This document shows, in pieces, positions 52,541 to 62,757 of a stretch of DNA of 64,000 nt. Under the pieces are notes generated by a model that saw only the letters and a list, made by a program, of their open reading frames with translations, did not search any database and was not told the origin of the DNA. Source of the DNA: JANRIC01 sp033765345 (lineage in GTDB: Bacteria; Bacteroidota; Bacteroidia; Cytophagales; Microscillaceae); NCBI GenBank assembly GCA_033765345.1, contig JANRIC010000131.1:42628-106627 (forward strand). The letters run 5' to 3'. A program made the translations under genes and the position numbers. Positions within the stretch are counted from its first letter, which is position 1; every line of letters starts with the position of its first letter.

Positions 52541-52960
52541 CTAATCTACAAAATCGTGGGTTTGTTGGCGGCACTTCTCCACTTTATTACGCAGGCGCGA
52601 TTTCCAGAAGGGTCCGTTTCTAAAAAACAATTTGGTATTTGCCCACATATTGTGAAAAAAATAGCGGCTACCACTCATTTGAAAGTTTCGGGGTACGACC
52701 ACATACTTAAATCCAAGCTCACGCATTTTTTCTTCGGCGCATGGGTTACCTAAGAGTAGTTTATTGGCATCACGCTTATATAAGGAGATATAATTTTTTC
52801 GGGTGGGAGTTCTGATGGCATCTTTGTAATCACCTGTTACGGTAATGGTGAGTTCTTTATTGGTTACGAGCGATCTTTCCTTGATGACTTTATGTTGTGC
52901 GGAGACCTGGAAATGAAGCATGAAAACACCTAAGTAAATGAATTGATAGACTTGTTTCAT
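52541..52960 (-). CDS. secreted hypothetical protein, 139 aa
   Basis: A signal peptide (MKQVYQFIYLGVFMLHFQVSAQ) precedes a basic mature domain of about 115 residues with two Cys (GNPCAEEKM and EKCRQQTH) and YVVVPRNFQMSGSRYFFHN. I do not recognise the family. It precedes the ABC ATPase gene on the same strand by 179 bp and may be cotranscribed. The gap 52961-53118 shows nothing. Confidence 0.6.
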   Translation of the reverse strand: MKQVYQFIYLGVFMLHFQVSAQHKVIKERSLVTNKELTITVTGDYKDAIRTPTRKNYISLYKRDANKLLLGNPCAEEKMRELGFKYVVVPRNFQMSGSRYFFHNMWANTKLFFRNGPFWKSRLRNKVEKCRQQTHDFVD

Positions 52961-53118
52961 ACAAACGTGATGATTAATTCCAAAAATGAAAATTGGTTGC
53001 TTTTTAAGTTTTTACTTACCTTACGAGAAAGCATTGATAAGGTTATCCTAAGATTTGCGAATGGGTGTCATTTCTTTGTGAAGTGCCTAAAGCCTATCAG
53101 GTATATTGTATAGATTGT

Positions 53119-54144
53119 TCAAAAATGCTTCCAGCCCTGCGCCTGAATGGGTACCATATTTCCTCCTCGGGTTTTAAGTTGGATACCGTCTTCTTTGGGA
53201 ATGATATATCCGATGGCACTGATGCTATGGTGGTATTTGATTTTCTCAAAATCCTGGTGGGTCACCGTAAAAAGCAATTCGTAATCTTCGCCGCCGTTAA
53301 GAGCGCAGGTAATGGGGTCTATCTTAAACTCGATGGCTTGCTCATAGCTTTTGCCGTCGATTGGGATTTTATCTTCAAACAGAACAGCACCGCTTTCAGA
53401 GTGTTTGCAGATATGGAATATTTCGGAGGCAAGCCCGTCCGAAATGTCAATCATCGCTGTGGGTACAATGTCTAATTCCCTTAATTCGTGAATGATGTCT
53501 GTCCGGGCTTCGGGTCGCATCTGACGGCCAACGATATAATCTTTGCCCTCGAGCTGGGGTTGCATGTCGGGGTTAGCCAGGAAGACCTGTTTTTCTTGCT
53601 CAAGCACTTGAAGCCCCAGAAAGGCAGCTCCCAAATCACCAGTCACGCACACGATTTCCTGGTGTTTGGCTTTGCCACGGTAGCTAATGCGATTTTTGGG
53701 TACTGTACCCGTAACACTCACAGAGATGACCAGCCCAGCACGCGAAGAAGTAGTGTCTCCCCCAACCAAATCTACCTGATAATTTTCGCAGGCCGCTCGA
53801 ATACCGGTGTAGATTTCCTCTACGGCTTCTACCGAGAAACGATTACTGAGTGCAAGCCCTATGGTGATTTGCTTGGGAATGCCGTTCATGGCTGCAATAT
53901 CCGATACATTGACTGCCACAGCCTTGTAGCCTAAGTGCTTCAAAGAAGAATACATCAGGTCAAAATGAACCCCCTCGAGCAGCATATCTGTAGAAAGAAG
54001 CCAATAATCCTCTCCTCCTGTGTCAATCACAGCCGCATCATCACCCACGCCGAGGATGCTCTCCTTATTTTGTAGTTTGAAGCCCTGGGTGACTTTCTCA
54101 ATCAAAGCAAACTCTCCGAGTTGCTGGATTTCAGTTCTTTGCAT
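53119..54144 (-). CDS. thiL: thiamine-phosphate kinase ThiL
   Basis: 341 residues from the ATG at 54144 (MQRTEIQQLGEFALIEKV); 36 extra upstream residues in the same frame are not family-like. ThiL features are GVGDDAAVID near 32-42, LLSTDMLLEGVHFD, GYKAVAVNVSDIAAMNG, VDLVGGDTT, MIDISDGL and ALNGGEDYELLFTV. It phosphorylates thiamine monophosphate to the cofactor thiamine diphosphate in the cytoplasm. No TPP riboswitch was recognised upstream, and no other thiamine gene is nearby. Confidence 0.95.
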   Translation of the reverse strand: MQRTEIQQLGEFALIEKVTQGFKLQNKESILGVGDDAAVIDTGGEDYWLLSTDMLLEGVHFDLMYSSLKHLGYKAVAVNVSDIAAMNGIPKQITIGLALSNRFSVEAVEEIYTGIRAACENYQVDLVGGDTTSSRAGLVISVSVTGTVPKNRISYRGKAKHQEIVCVTGDLGAAFLGLQVLEQEKQVFLANPDMQPQLEGKDYIVGRQMRPEARTDIIHELRELDIVPTAMIDISDGLASEIFHICKHSESGAVLFEDKIPIDGKSYEQAIEFKIDPITCALNGGEDYELLFTVTHQDFEKIKYHHSISAIGYIIPKEDGIQLKTRGGNMVPIQAQGWKHF

Positions 54145-54226
54145 ACGCTTTAATTTTTGAGGAAATGAATTGTCAAAGATAGGGATTTTATGGGTAAATG
54201 CCCAGAACGGATTAAGTACTACATCT

Positions 54227-55042
54227 TTAAATACCAAAAATATCCGCCACATTTAGTTCAAAACCTTCTAAAACACTTGATTTGATAGTGCCTGCTTGGT
54301 TTGCTTCTGAGAAAAGCACATATTCTGCATTTCCTTCTTCATTGGTCTGGAGGCACTCTACTGAGATTCTTTTTTTCTTTGGAAAAACCTCCCAGTATTC
54401 CTGTACCCCAAATTCGGCATATACTTGTTTTTTCAGGTTACGGAGTTTTTTATAATTGGCTTTGGATATTACTTCTACGACCAGGTCAGGAGCTCCTTCT
54501 ATGGCTTTATCATTGGCAACCAGATCGGATAATTTAGGCATCAAAATCACCAAAACATCAGGCTCTACTACATGGGCATCCTCTAATTTGACGCTAATCG
54601 GAGGTGCATAAACTTTTCCCAATTTATTCTTTATGACATACAGATTGATAAAAGTGGCTACATTCATAGCAATTTCCTGATGAGTAAGCGTAGGTTTTGG
54701 CATAATGAATATTTTATGGTTGATGATTTCTATTTTAATGGTAGTTTCTTTAGGAAAAATGCGTTCGTCTTGCAGATCAACAAAAGTCCATTTTTTACCT
54801 TTGGGAAACTGCGCCACGATTGCCAGAATATCCTCCAAGTCATAACTCAGTTTAAAGGGGTACAAAGCCCCGGCAGGTACAAGCGGTATGCTTCCGTTAA
54901 GGGATTGGGGGAGGGTATTTTCTGCATCTTCATCATCAATAGAAATTTCATCAGCGAGCAACTTCTCGACCATACCAGCAATCCAAAGTTGCTCTTCTTC
55001 GCTGAGTTGATTGATTTTATGGATTAGTTCTTCAACAGTCAT
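54227..55042 (-). CDS. Uma2 family endonuclease (DUF820)
   Basis: 271 residues from the ATG at 55042 (MTVEELIHKINQLSEEEQ). A short N-terminal helical part is followed by the Uma2 PD-(D/E)XK core: LTHQEIAMNVATFINLYV, VEPDVLVIL, APDLVVEVISKANYKK and FGVQEYWEVFPKKKRISV. The family is hugely amplified in Cyanobacteria and Bacteroidota; a nuclease role is inferred from the fold. The catalytic set (E, D, E-x-S-x) looks intact. It lies 82 bp upstream of thiL on the same strand. Confidence 0.85.
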   Translation of the reverse strand: MTVEELIHKINQLSEEEQLWIAGMVEKLLADEISIDDEDAENTLPQSLNGSIPLVPAGALYPFKLSYDLEDILAIVAQFPKGKKWTFVDLQDERIFPKETTIKIEIINHKIFIMPKPTLTHQEIAMNVATFINLYVIKNKLGKVYAPPISVKLEDAHVVEPDVLVILMPKLSDLVANDKAIEGAPDLVVEVISKANYKKLRNLKKQVYAEFGVQEYWEVFPKKKRISVECLQTNEEGNAEYVLFSEANQAGTIKSSVLEGFELNVADIFGI

Positions 55043-55218
55043 ATTGGGGGGTTTTGGTATGTTCAAATATACAAATTTCAAAGAATATGGCAAGGATGTA
55101 AAAAGAGAATAGTTGGGGGATTTTTTGTTTTTTATACTTAAAATTCAATATAAAACAAACATATCTCAAGGAGTATTCCCTTTGGCAGTCATCATTCAAT
55201 GAATAAAATCGTTTATTA

Positions 55219-56487
55219 TTAAACCTCCCCCCTTTTCAATTCAAAAATCGTAATCTCTGGTGGCATACCGATTCTACAAGGAAAAATATCGGCATAACCA
55301 AAGCCCCGGTTTACATACAAATATTGGTTTTGATCCTGATAAAGCCCTGCCCATTCTTCATACACAAACTGAATGGGGCTCCACTGTATGCCCAACATGT
55401 CAAAGCCTATCTGCATGCCGTGTGTATGCCCAGAGAAGGTCACATCAATATCGGCGTATTTTCCGGTTATTTGGGCTTTCCAGTGGCTTGGATCGTGTGA
55501 AAGCAAGAGTTTTACGGGGCTTTCCTCAGTGCTGCTGTAGGCTTTCTCGATTTTGCCGTGGCGGTTACTTCTGCCGCGTATGCCCCAGTTGCCCACACCC
55601 AGCACCGCTATCTGGTCGCTTCCCTGGCGAATCGTTCGGTTTTCATCCTGAAGCAAATCCCAGCCTAGCTCTTTATGAGCCAGGAGCATCTTTTCTAGGT
55701 TTTTGGCTTTGAGGCGGGCATCCATCCAAGATTTATATTCACCGTAATCATGATTTCCCAAAACGGAATAGACACCCAAAGGTGCTTTCACCTTTTTAAA
55801 AATATCAAAATATTCTTTGATTTCGTCGGCTTCATAATTGACCAGATCACCCGTAAAAAAAATCAGGTCGGGTTTTTCACGTAGCAGCATTTCTACACCT
55901 CCTTTTACAGCAACAGGATTAAAAAAACTACCAGAGTGAATATCAGAAATCTGCCCGATCGTCAGTCCCTCAAAAGATTTGGGCAAATTGGGCAAGTATA
56001 AGGGCTGCCGCCTAACCTGATAATCGTGTGCCTCTCTAAGTACACCATAGCCAGTCAGACTGAGCGGTATTACCCCTGAGATCAATGCTGTTTTGGACAG
56101 AAATTCGGAACGGGTCATTTTGGATTCGCCGGCAGGGCTATCTAAGGCTTGTTGGGGTTTCTGGCTCAGGTATTGCAGAAGTTTTTGAATTTGAAAAACT
56201 ATGTCTTCCATCATCAAAAGTCCTGCTCCCAGAAGTTTACTTATGTACATAATAAAGGTAGTCCTCATAAAAAACTGACGCGTGCTTGTACCCAAGAAGT
56301 GCCCTTCTACAAATTTATCCATCCAACTATAAGACAACAATACAGCGGTAATCGACCAGAAAATAATACTAAGCAAACGCCAAGATTGCGTGGAGAGCTT
56401 ATCTTTAAAAACCACGAGCAATGCCTGGAAGAAGTACCAGTCAATCATCAAGATAAGAACAGTTTTGGCAATTTTGAAGGCTAACAT
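55219..56487 (-). CDS. membrane-anchored metallophosphoesterase (YkuE-like)
   Basis: 422 residues. About four hydrophobic segments occupy residues 1-160 (for example VLILMIDWYFFQALLVVF, LLSIIFWSITAVLLS). The calcineurin-type metal sites follow: ISDIHSG, FFTGDLVNYEAD, SVLGNHDYGEY, LLSHDPSHW and FSGHTHGMQIG. Such proteins hydrolyse phosphoesters at or outside the inner membrane, probably acting on lipid intermediates. It stands alone; the 154 bp upstream to 56641 carry the RND operon's terminator. Confidence 0.9.
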   Translation of the reverse strand: MLAFKIAKTVLILMIDWYFFQALLVVFKDKLSTQSWRLLSIIFWSITAVLLSYSWMDKFVEGHFLGTSTRQFFMRTTFIMYISKLLGAGLLMMEDIVFQIQKLLQYLSQKPQQALDSPAGESKMTRSEFLSKTALISGVIPLSLTGYGVLREAHDYQVRRQPLYLPNLPKSFEGLTIGQISDIHSGSFFNPVAVKGGVEMLLREKPDLIFFTGDLVNYEADEIKEYFDIFKKVKAPLGVYSVLGNHDYGEYKSWMDARLKAKNLEKMLLAHKELGWDLLQDENRTIRQGSDQIAVLGVGNWGIRGRSNRHGKIEKAYSSTEESPVKLLLSHDPSHWKAQITGKYADIDVTFSGHTHGMQIGFDMLGIQWSPIQFVYEEWAGLYQDQNQYLYVNRGFGYADIFPCRIGMPPEITIFELKRGEV

Positions 56488-56571
56488 GCGCTTTAATTTT
56501 GGTTATGAGGTATCTCTAAGATATACTCTTTTGAGGGCAGTAGGTTACGAAAACAAGGATGAATTTCATGA

Positions 56572-56607
56572 AAAAATACCATTCCCAGGTTTAGAAATGG
56601 TATTTTT
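56572..56607 (-). terminator. terminator of the RND efflux operon
   Basis: AAAAATACCATT (56572-56583) pairs perfectly with AATGGTATTTTT (56596-56607); on the minus strand a T-run follows. It is 34 bp after the RND permease stop. Confidence 0.85.
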
Positions 56608-56641
56608 AAGGGTCTAATTTTAAAATATTTCACCAATCAAG

Positions 56642-59600
56642 CTAGAAACTGACGTGCATTTCTTTTTTCTCTACTTCTTTTTTGAGTCTGAGTTTGCCTT
56701 TGAGCCATCCTTTGAATTTATCGGCCAGCAGGTACATAGCAGGCACAATCACTAGCGTCAGGAAAGTTGCAAAGCTTAAGCCGAAGATCACCGTCCAGGC
56801 CATAGGCCCGAAGAATGATTCATTATCGCCTCCCCAGTAGATGTTGGGTCTAAAATGAGCCAGCATCCCATAAAAATCAATGTTAAATCCGGTAGCCAGT
56901 GGTACCAGCCCCAATACTGTTGTAATGGCCGTCAGTAAAACAGGGCGTAAACGTGTTTTTCCGGCTTCGGCAATACAGTGTAAGAATTCTTCGGTGGGTA
57001 GGTGTTCTTCAGGTTGCATGCCGAGTTCGGCTTTTCTGCGTAAGCGAAGTAGGTCGGTATAGTCAATGAGTACAATGGCATTGTTGACCACTACTCCTGC
57101 CAGCGAGATAATCCCGATTCCGGTCATTAGGATGATAAAATCCATCCGGAAAGCCACCAAACCCAGAAATACCCCAATCGTACTAAACAAGACCGAAAAC
57201 ATAATGATTACGGGTGCGGTCAGTGAATTAAACTGCGATACGATGATCAAAAATACCATAAAAAGAGCCAATAAAAAGGCATTAAAAAGAAATTCGGCAG
57301 AATCCTGTTGCTCTTCCTGCTCTCCTGTAAACTTGACGGTAAATCCTTCGGGAATGGGGAAGGTGTCAACCAGGGTTTTGAGTTGGGCTACGATTTCATT
57401 GCCATTGTAGCCTTCTTTGACATTTGAGGAAATGGCAATGACTTTGTCCAGGTCTTTTCTTTTGACCGATCCGTAAGACGAAGAATACTTCAGGTCTGCC
57501 ACGGCTGTAATCGGAATCTGACGAATATTACCCTGATCGTTGAGGGTAATGGTTTTATTTTTCAGGGCTTCCAGGTTGTAGCGTTGGTCGTCTTTCAGCC
57601 GAAGCTGGATGGGGTATTCGTCTTCTCCTTGTTTGAATTTTGACACTTCCAAGCCAAACAAAGCCGTACGTAATTCTGTGGCAATATCACGGCTGGAGAT
57701 GCCCAGTCGGCGGGCTTTTTCGCGATTTACCTGCACAAGTAGCTCGGGTTTTCCAGTTTGGAGGTCGGTTTTTAATTCCTCTATACCCGGAATATTGGCT
57801 TCTTCCAGGTATTTCTCCAGATTTTCAGAAAGCTGAATCAATTTTTCAAAATCTTCTCCACTTACTTCAATATTGATAGGCGCACCCACGGGAGGTCCAG
57901 CAGCGTCTTTATCTACGATGATTCTTACGCCAGCATAACCTTTGACCAATTCTCGGACTTCTTCCAGCAAAACACCGGTGCTTACTCCTTTACGGAATTC
58001 AAACTCTTTGAAAGAAACGGTCACTTTGGCTTTGTGCGGTGTGATGTCTTGGCTGGGACCTTCCATAGGGTCAGAAGTTCCTTCACCTACTTGAGCAATG
58101 ATGGCATCAATCATATAACCATAAGGCTGCATCATTTTGACGACTTTGTCCTCAATTTCCTTGGTCAGGGCATTGGTTTCTTCAATGTCTGTTCCGATAG
58201 GTTTTTGGATAAAGATGTTGATATACATCGGTTCATTATTCGGGAACAGGCTGCTTTGCAGATTGCTTACAGACACAAGTATGATCGAGATAAACAACAG
58301 AACAAACGTACCGCCGAAAAATAAATAAGGACGCCAACCGTACAAAGCAAAATAAATGAGCTTGGAATAGGAGTTCTCGAGCCAGACCAGAAAGTTACGC
58401 TGAAACCAATTCGACCAGGGGCTCAATAAAAAAATGTGTACATACATAAATACTCCCACAGACATCAGTAGATTTGCCCAGAAATAGCTTTGGCTTAGGT
58501 AAAATGGTACTGAGAATAGCATAAATGCTCCCCCAATAATCAGATTCCGAGGGGTAACTTTGCTCTCGCCTTTGTCTAATTTGGCAAAAAATATCGCCAG
58601 TGCCGGATTAATGACCAATGCCACAAAAAGCGAAGCCGACAGAGAAATGATCAAAGTAATGGGCAAATATTTCATAAAACTCCCCAGGATTCCATCCCAA
58701 AATGCCAGGGGTAAAAAAGCCGCCACGGTGGTAGCCGTAGACGAAATAATCGGAACAGCAATTTCGCCCACCCCCTCAATCACGGCTTTTTTGATCGGAT
58801 ACCCCTCTTGGAGCAAGCGATAGATATTTTCTACCACCACGATCCCATTATCCACGAGCATCCCTAAGGCCAGAATGAGTGAAAAAAGGATCATCATGTT
58901 GAGGGTCACGCCGAATAAGTGCAAAATAATAAAAGAAATAAACATAGAAATTGGAATGGCTACTCCTACAAAAATCGCACTGCGAAGCCCCATAAAAAAG
59001 AGTAGCACCAACACTACCAGGATTACCCCCGAAATGATGCTGTTTTCCAGGTTGCTGACCATAAATTTGATCTGCTTGGATTGGTCGGTGGTGATGGAAA
59101 TATCCAGCCCTTTGGGGAAGCGGGATTGTTTGCTTTCAGCCAGCAACTTGTTGATTTTGTCAGCGGCTTCTACGATATTTTTTCCACTTCTTTTGACCAC
59201 ATTGAGCGTAATTACGGGCAATTTGCTGGATCGAGCATAACTTTCCACTTCTTTATTGGTATCGTTTACCTCGGCTACATTGCGCAGGTAGACAATATTG
59301 CCTTTTTCGCTTTTGACGATGATGTCTTCAATCTCCGACACATCTTCAAACTCACTCACTACCCGAATGGAGCGTCGAAACTCGCCCGATTTGAGGTTAC
59401 CGCCAGAGATAGTAATGTTTTCGGAGGCAATGGCTTGGTAAATGTCATTAAAAGTAACATTGACGGATTTCATTTTGTATAAATCTGCGTCAATGCGGAT
59501 TTCACGCTCCAAAGCTCCCCTAAGTTCGGCATAAGAGATTTCGGGGAATTTTTCAATTTCATCCTGGAGGTACTCTGCGTATCCTTTTAGCTCGGAAAGT

Positions 59601-60079
59601 GAAAAATTACCGGAGAGGTTAATAAACATAATAGGAATCTCCGAAAAGTTGATCTCAAAAACCTGTGGGTCTTGATCGAGGTCGTTAGGGAGATCACTTT
59701 TGGCTTGGTCTACCTTGTCTTTGACATCCTGCAAGGCTTTGGGAATATTCACGCCGGTATTAAATTCGGCAATGATTGTAGAAAAATCCTGCACCGAAGT
59801 AGACGTGATTTTTTTCAAACCTGCCACCGATTTGAGTTCTTTTTCAATGGGGCGGGTAATGAGGTTTTCCATGTCTACGGGGGAGTTGCCGGGGTAAACC
59901 GTTCCGATATAAATCTGTGGAATCACCACTTCGGGAAAACTCTCCCTCGGCATCGTGTAATAGGCAATCAATCCAAAGACTACAATGATCACACTCAGAA
60001 TCATCACACTGGTTCGGTTCACTACGGCCAGGGTGGTCAGTGGGAACTGTTTGGTTATTAATTTTTCAGGTTGTTTCAT
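56642..60079 (-). CDS. RND efflux transporter permease (AcrB/MexB-like)
   Basis: 1145 residues, slightly longer than the usual 1030-1050. N-terminal helix VNRTSVMILSVIIVVFGLIAYY, periplasmic docking/pore domains (FPEVVIPQIYIGTVYPG), the TM4 relay Asp in LILALGMLVDNGIVVVENIY and a symmetric repeat in the second half (GIISLAGVVVNNAIVLIDYTDLL). It would pump hydrophobic or amphipathic compounds by proton exchange, with the adaptor and TolC-like channel of the same operon. An inserted region around 500-560 has an extra pair of hydrophobic segments (LIIGGAFMLFSVPFYLSQ), which accounts for the added length. Confidence 0.95.
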   Translation of the reverse strand: MKQPEKLITKQFPLTTLAVVNRTSVMILSVIIVVFGLIAYYTMPRESFPEVVIPQIYIGTVYPGNSPVDMENLITRPIEKELKSVAGLKKITSTSVQDFSTIIAEFNTGVNIPKALQDVKDKVDQAKSDLPNDLDQDPQVFEINFSEIPIMFINLSGNFSLSELKGYAEYLQDEIEKFPEISYAELRGALEREIRIDADLYKMKSVNVTFNDIYQAIASENITISGGNLKSGEFRRSIRVVSEFEDVSEIEDIIVKSEKGNIVYLRNVAEVNDTNKEVESYARSSKLPVITLNVVKRSGKNIVEAADKINKLLAESKQSRFPKGLDISITTDQSKQIKFMVSNLENSIISGVILVVLVLLFFMGLRSAIFVGVAIPISMFISFIILHLFGVTLNMMILFSLILALGMLVDNGIVVVENIYRLLQEGYPIKKAVIEGVGEIAVPIISSTATTVAAFLPLAFWDGILGSFMKYLPITLIISLSASLFVALVINPALAIFFAKLDKGESKVTPRNLIIGGAFMLFSVPFYLSQSYFWANLLMSVGVFMYVHIFLLSPWSNWFQRNFLVWLENSYSKLIYFALYGWRPYLFFGGTFVLLFISIILVSVSNLQSSLFPNNEPMYINIFIQKPIGTDIEETNALTKEIEDKVVKMMQPYGYMIDAIIAQVGEGTSDPMEGPSQDITPHKAKVTVSFKEFEFRKGVSTGVLLEEVRELVKGYAGVRIIVDKDAAGPPVGAPINIEVSGEDFEKLIQLSENLEKYLEEANIPGIEELKTDLQTGKPELLVQVNREKARRLGISSRDIATELRTALFGLEVSKFKQGEDEYPIQLRLKDDQRYNLEALKNKTITLNDQGNIRQIPITAVADLKYSSSYGSVKRKDLDKVIAISSNVKEGYNGNEIVAQLKTLVDTFPIPEGFTVKFTGEQEEQQDSAEFLFNAFLLALFMVFLIIVSQFNSLTAPVIIMFSVLFSTIGVFLGLVAFRMDFIILMTGIGIISLAGVVVNNAIVLIDYTDLLRLRRKAELGMQPEEHLPTEEFLHCIAEAGKTRLRPVLLTAITTVLGLVPLATGFNIDFYGMLAHFRPNIYWGGDNESFFGPMAWTVIFGLSFATFLTLVIVPAMYLLADKFKGWLKGKLRLKKEVEKKEMHVSF

Positions 60080-60108
60080 GGTTCAAAAGTTTTTAGTGCA
60101 AGCAGCTT

Positions 60109-61284
60109 TTATTTTTTGGCAACTTTTTGTTTGTCTTCTCCTTCTATCTCGATCAAAGAACCATCCACCACATCTCTGAAGCCTTTGTTGATGAGTTTTT
60201 CACCTCCTTTGAGTCCTTCTTTGATGATGGTTTGGTTGTTGTAAGTTTCGCCTCGAGCGACCCTTATTTTGCGGGCAACCATTTTGTTATCTTGCTTATC
60301 TACAATAAACACAAAATCTCCAATCGTATCATCCTGAATCAAATCGGTAGGCACTACAATCACGCTGGGTTTGTCTTCTTCTTTGATCTTGACGGTAGCC
60401 AACAAATCCGGCTTGATCAAACCATTGGGGTTATTGACTCTGATCTCAATGCGGAAAGTTCGATTATCTGGGTTGATTGTCTGCCCGACCAGTGTAATGG
60501 GTGCTTCCTGCTCTACGTCAATAGAGGCAAAATGTACCTTTACCATATCCCCTCTTTTGACTTTGGTCAAGTAGGCTTCAGAGACTTCGGCCACTACATT
60601 GACTTGGCTTAGACTTACCAAGCGCAGCAGTTCTGTGCCCGGACCGGCATTTTGACCACGTTTGATGTAGATTTCATCCACATAACCAGCAAAGGGAGCC
60701 GTAGTATTAGACATATTGACTTGCGACTTGAGCGTGTTCAACTGCTTTTGGAGTCGCTCCATATTGTTTTTGGTCTCGAGGTATTGGAATTCGGTGCCGA
60801 TTTTTTGATCCCAGAGGTTTTTCTGGCGGTTGTAGCGGACTTCGGCCAGCTCGAGGGCTTTTTTGACTTCCTCGATGTTATTTAAGAGTACCTGGCTATC
60901 TTGGCTTACAAGCAACTGCCCTGCGCCAACGTATTGGCCTTCCGAAACAGCGATAGTACGCACGATGCCGTTGGTTTCGGAGCTAAGGACTACGTTGTTG
61001 TCAGACTCTACGGTACCTTGTACTTCTTGAAAGCTGGCAAAACTACCGGAGTTTACATCCAGGGTAGTAACCAAGCGTACGTTTACGTTTTCGCTTACGA
61101 AGGTAGGATCCAGTTTGGAGATTTCCTTTTCAAGAATAAGGATTTCGGCTTTGAGCTGATCCATTGCCTTTTTTTTCTCTTTAAGCAGGTCTTTTTTCGT
61201 AGTGACCTCGTCTTTTTTAGCACCACCACAAGCGGCAAGTATGAGAGTAAATATAAGAAATGCGTATTTCAAATAGTGTTTCAT
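60109..61284 (-). CDS. RND periplasmic adaptor lipoprotein (MexA/AcrA-like)
   Basis: 391 residues. A lipoprotein signal with Cys19 (LIFTLILAACGG) is followed by a coiled-coil start (LLKEKKKAMDQLKAEILILEKEISKL), the barrel-sandwich half (VQGTVESDNNVVLSSETNGIVR, SEGQYVGAGQLL) and a long hairpin. The membrane-proximal end closes it (DGSLIEIEGEDKQ). It joins the RND pump to the outer-membrane channel. It overlaps in operon with the permease gene (29-bp gap) and follows the TolC gene by 36 bp. Confidence 0.93.
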   Translation of the reverse strand: MKHYLKYAFLIFTLILAACGGAKKDEVTTKKDLLKEKKKAMDQLKAEILILEKEISKLDPTFVSENVNVRLVTTLDVNSGSFASFQEVQGTVESDNNVVLSSETNGIVRTIAVSEGQYVGAGQLLVSQDSQVLLNNIEEVKKALELAEVRYNRQKNLWDQKIGTEFQYLETKNNMERLQKQLNTLKSQVNMSNTTAPFAGYVDEIYIKRGQNAGPGTELLRLVSLSQVNVVAEVSEAYLTKVKRGDMVKVHFASIDVEQEAPITLVGQTINPDNRTFRIEIRVNNPNGLIKPDLLATVKIKEEDKPSVIVVPTDLIQDDTIGDFVFIVDKQDNKMVARKIRVARGETYNNQTIIKEGLKGGEKLINKGFRDVVDGSLIEIEGEDKQKVAKK

Positions 61285-61320
61285 GGTATACAGGTTTATT
61301 AATTATATTCAGTTCGTCTA

Positions 61321-62757
61321 TTAATCCAATAAAGTTCCGAGGGCTTTTTCGAGGTCGATTTTACTGATAATCGCCTGATAATAAGCCGCATAATAATTCG
61401 TTTCGGCTTCTTTGAAAGAAGTCTCTGCATCGATGATCTCAAGGTTTGCGCCGACTCCGTTTTGGTATTTGACTTTTGAAACCCGGCTTACTTCTTTGGC
61501 CAGTTCCATATTGCGTTTTTGGTTTTGGAGGTCATTGAGGCTAGAAGCCAATTGATTGTAAGCCTGCTCGTAGTCGATATCAGCACCTCGTTTAAACTGA
61601 GCCTGCTGTAATTGAACTTGTTCCATTTGCAGGCGTAATTTTTGGAAGGTATGTTTGCGTTTGAAGCCATCCATGATAGGGACAACAAGTCTCAGCCCAT
61701 AGTTGCCATACCCAAACCATCTCTCGTTAAATCTCCATACATCACCAAAGATACCTGTGGCTGTATTTGAGCCATAACTTACATACCCTTCCAACCTGGG
61801 ATAATACAAAGCTTTGTTGTATCGAAGGTTCAAGGCTCTTAATTCTGCCTGTCTGTTTAGGATTTCGTATTCCATTCTCTTAGTATAATCTACAGGTTGT
61901 TTTTCCAGAGCATAGAGATTTAAATCAATATCTTCCAAAGAGCCACGAATAATCAAAGAATCGGATAAAGGCATACCCATTTGAAATTTGAGTACCTGTT
62001 CGGTCAGTATAGCAGCACTATATGCTTTTTCGCGTTCAGAACTTAAATTATTACGAGATACCTCAATACGCATCACGTCTATCTGCTCAGAGAAACCATT
62101 TTCAAAAAGAGCCTGGGTTTCTCGGTAAAGCGTATCCAGCCTTGCATAATTCTGATCTAAAAGTTCCAGCCTTTCACGGGCTATCAGTACTGCATAAAAG
62201 GCCTTAGAAACCTGCTCAGCTATATCTACCTTACTTAGATCTGCTTGTCGGCGAGTAAGGTCTTCATAAGCACGGGCAGCCTTTAAACCCAAGAGGTAAG
62301 AAAAATCAAAGATTAATTGAGAGAGAGTCACCGAGGCACTTGCATTAAATTTAGGCTGAAATTGAACGGGTACAAAAACGCCAGGTTCTGCGGCAGGGTC
62401 AAATAAGACCGCCGGAACAAAAGACCGTTGAATTTTAAAATTATCTTGATAACTAGCCTCTGCATCAATTTTAGGAAGCCCTCTGGCCAGGTTTTCTCCT
62501 ACTTCTTCGTGAGCGATGCGAACGTCGATATCCTTGAGTTTGAGGGTCTCGGAGTAGCGAAAGGCATATTTGATGCAATCTTCCAGGGTATAGCTGGCGA
62601 TAGATTGTACATCATCGCTTACGCTGAATTCTTCGCTGAATTCGGTTTGCTTTTTGGTGGTATCTACCTGAGCCTGAGCCGAGTACAGCAAAAACATCCC
62701 CATCCAAAGGGTCAGTATAAGCAGCACACTTTTTTGTGTTCTGAGAGGTTTATTCAT
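61321..62757 (-). CDS. TolC family outer-membrane efflux protein
   Basis: 478 residues. A signal peptide (SVLLILTLWMGMFLLYSAQAQ) precedes two outer-membrane-efflux repeats with long alpha-helical coils and barrel strands (YTLEDCIKYAFRYSETLKLKD, IDAETSFKEAETNYYAAYYQAI). Its start overlaps the TetR stop by 8 bp, so it is translationally linked. It forms the exit duct for the RND pump encoded downstream. Confidence 0.93.
   Translation of the reverse strand: MNKPLRTQKSVLLILTLWMGMFLLYSAQAQVDTTKKQTEFSEEFSVSDDVQSIASYTLEDCIKYAFRYSETLKLKDIDVRIAHEEVGENLARGLPKIDAEASYQDNFKIQRSFVPAVLFDPAAEPGVFVPVQFQPKFNASASVTLSQLIFDFSYLLGLKAARAYEDLTRRQADLSKVDIAEQVSKAFYAVLIARERLELLDQNYARLDTLYRETQALFENGFSEQIDVMRIEVSRNNLSSEREKAYSAAILTEQVLKFQMGMPLSDSLIIRGSLEDIDLNLYALEKQPVDYTKRMEYEILNRQAELRALNLRYNKALYYPRLEGYVSYGSNTATGIFGDVWRFNERWFGYGNYGLRLVVPIMDGFKRKHTFQKLRLQMEQVQLQQAQFKRGADIDYEQAYNQLASSLNDLQNQKRNMELAKEVSRVSKVKYQNGVGANLEIIDAETSFKEAETNYYAAYYQAIISKIDLEKALGTLLD

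Noticed and set aside
54145..54226. TPP riboswitch upstream of thiL
   Set aside because: The 82-bp gap lacks the conserved CTGAGA and ACCTGA blocks.
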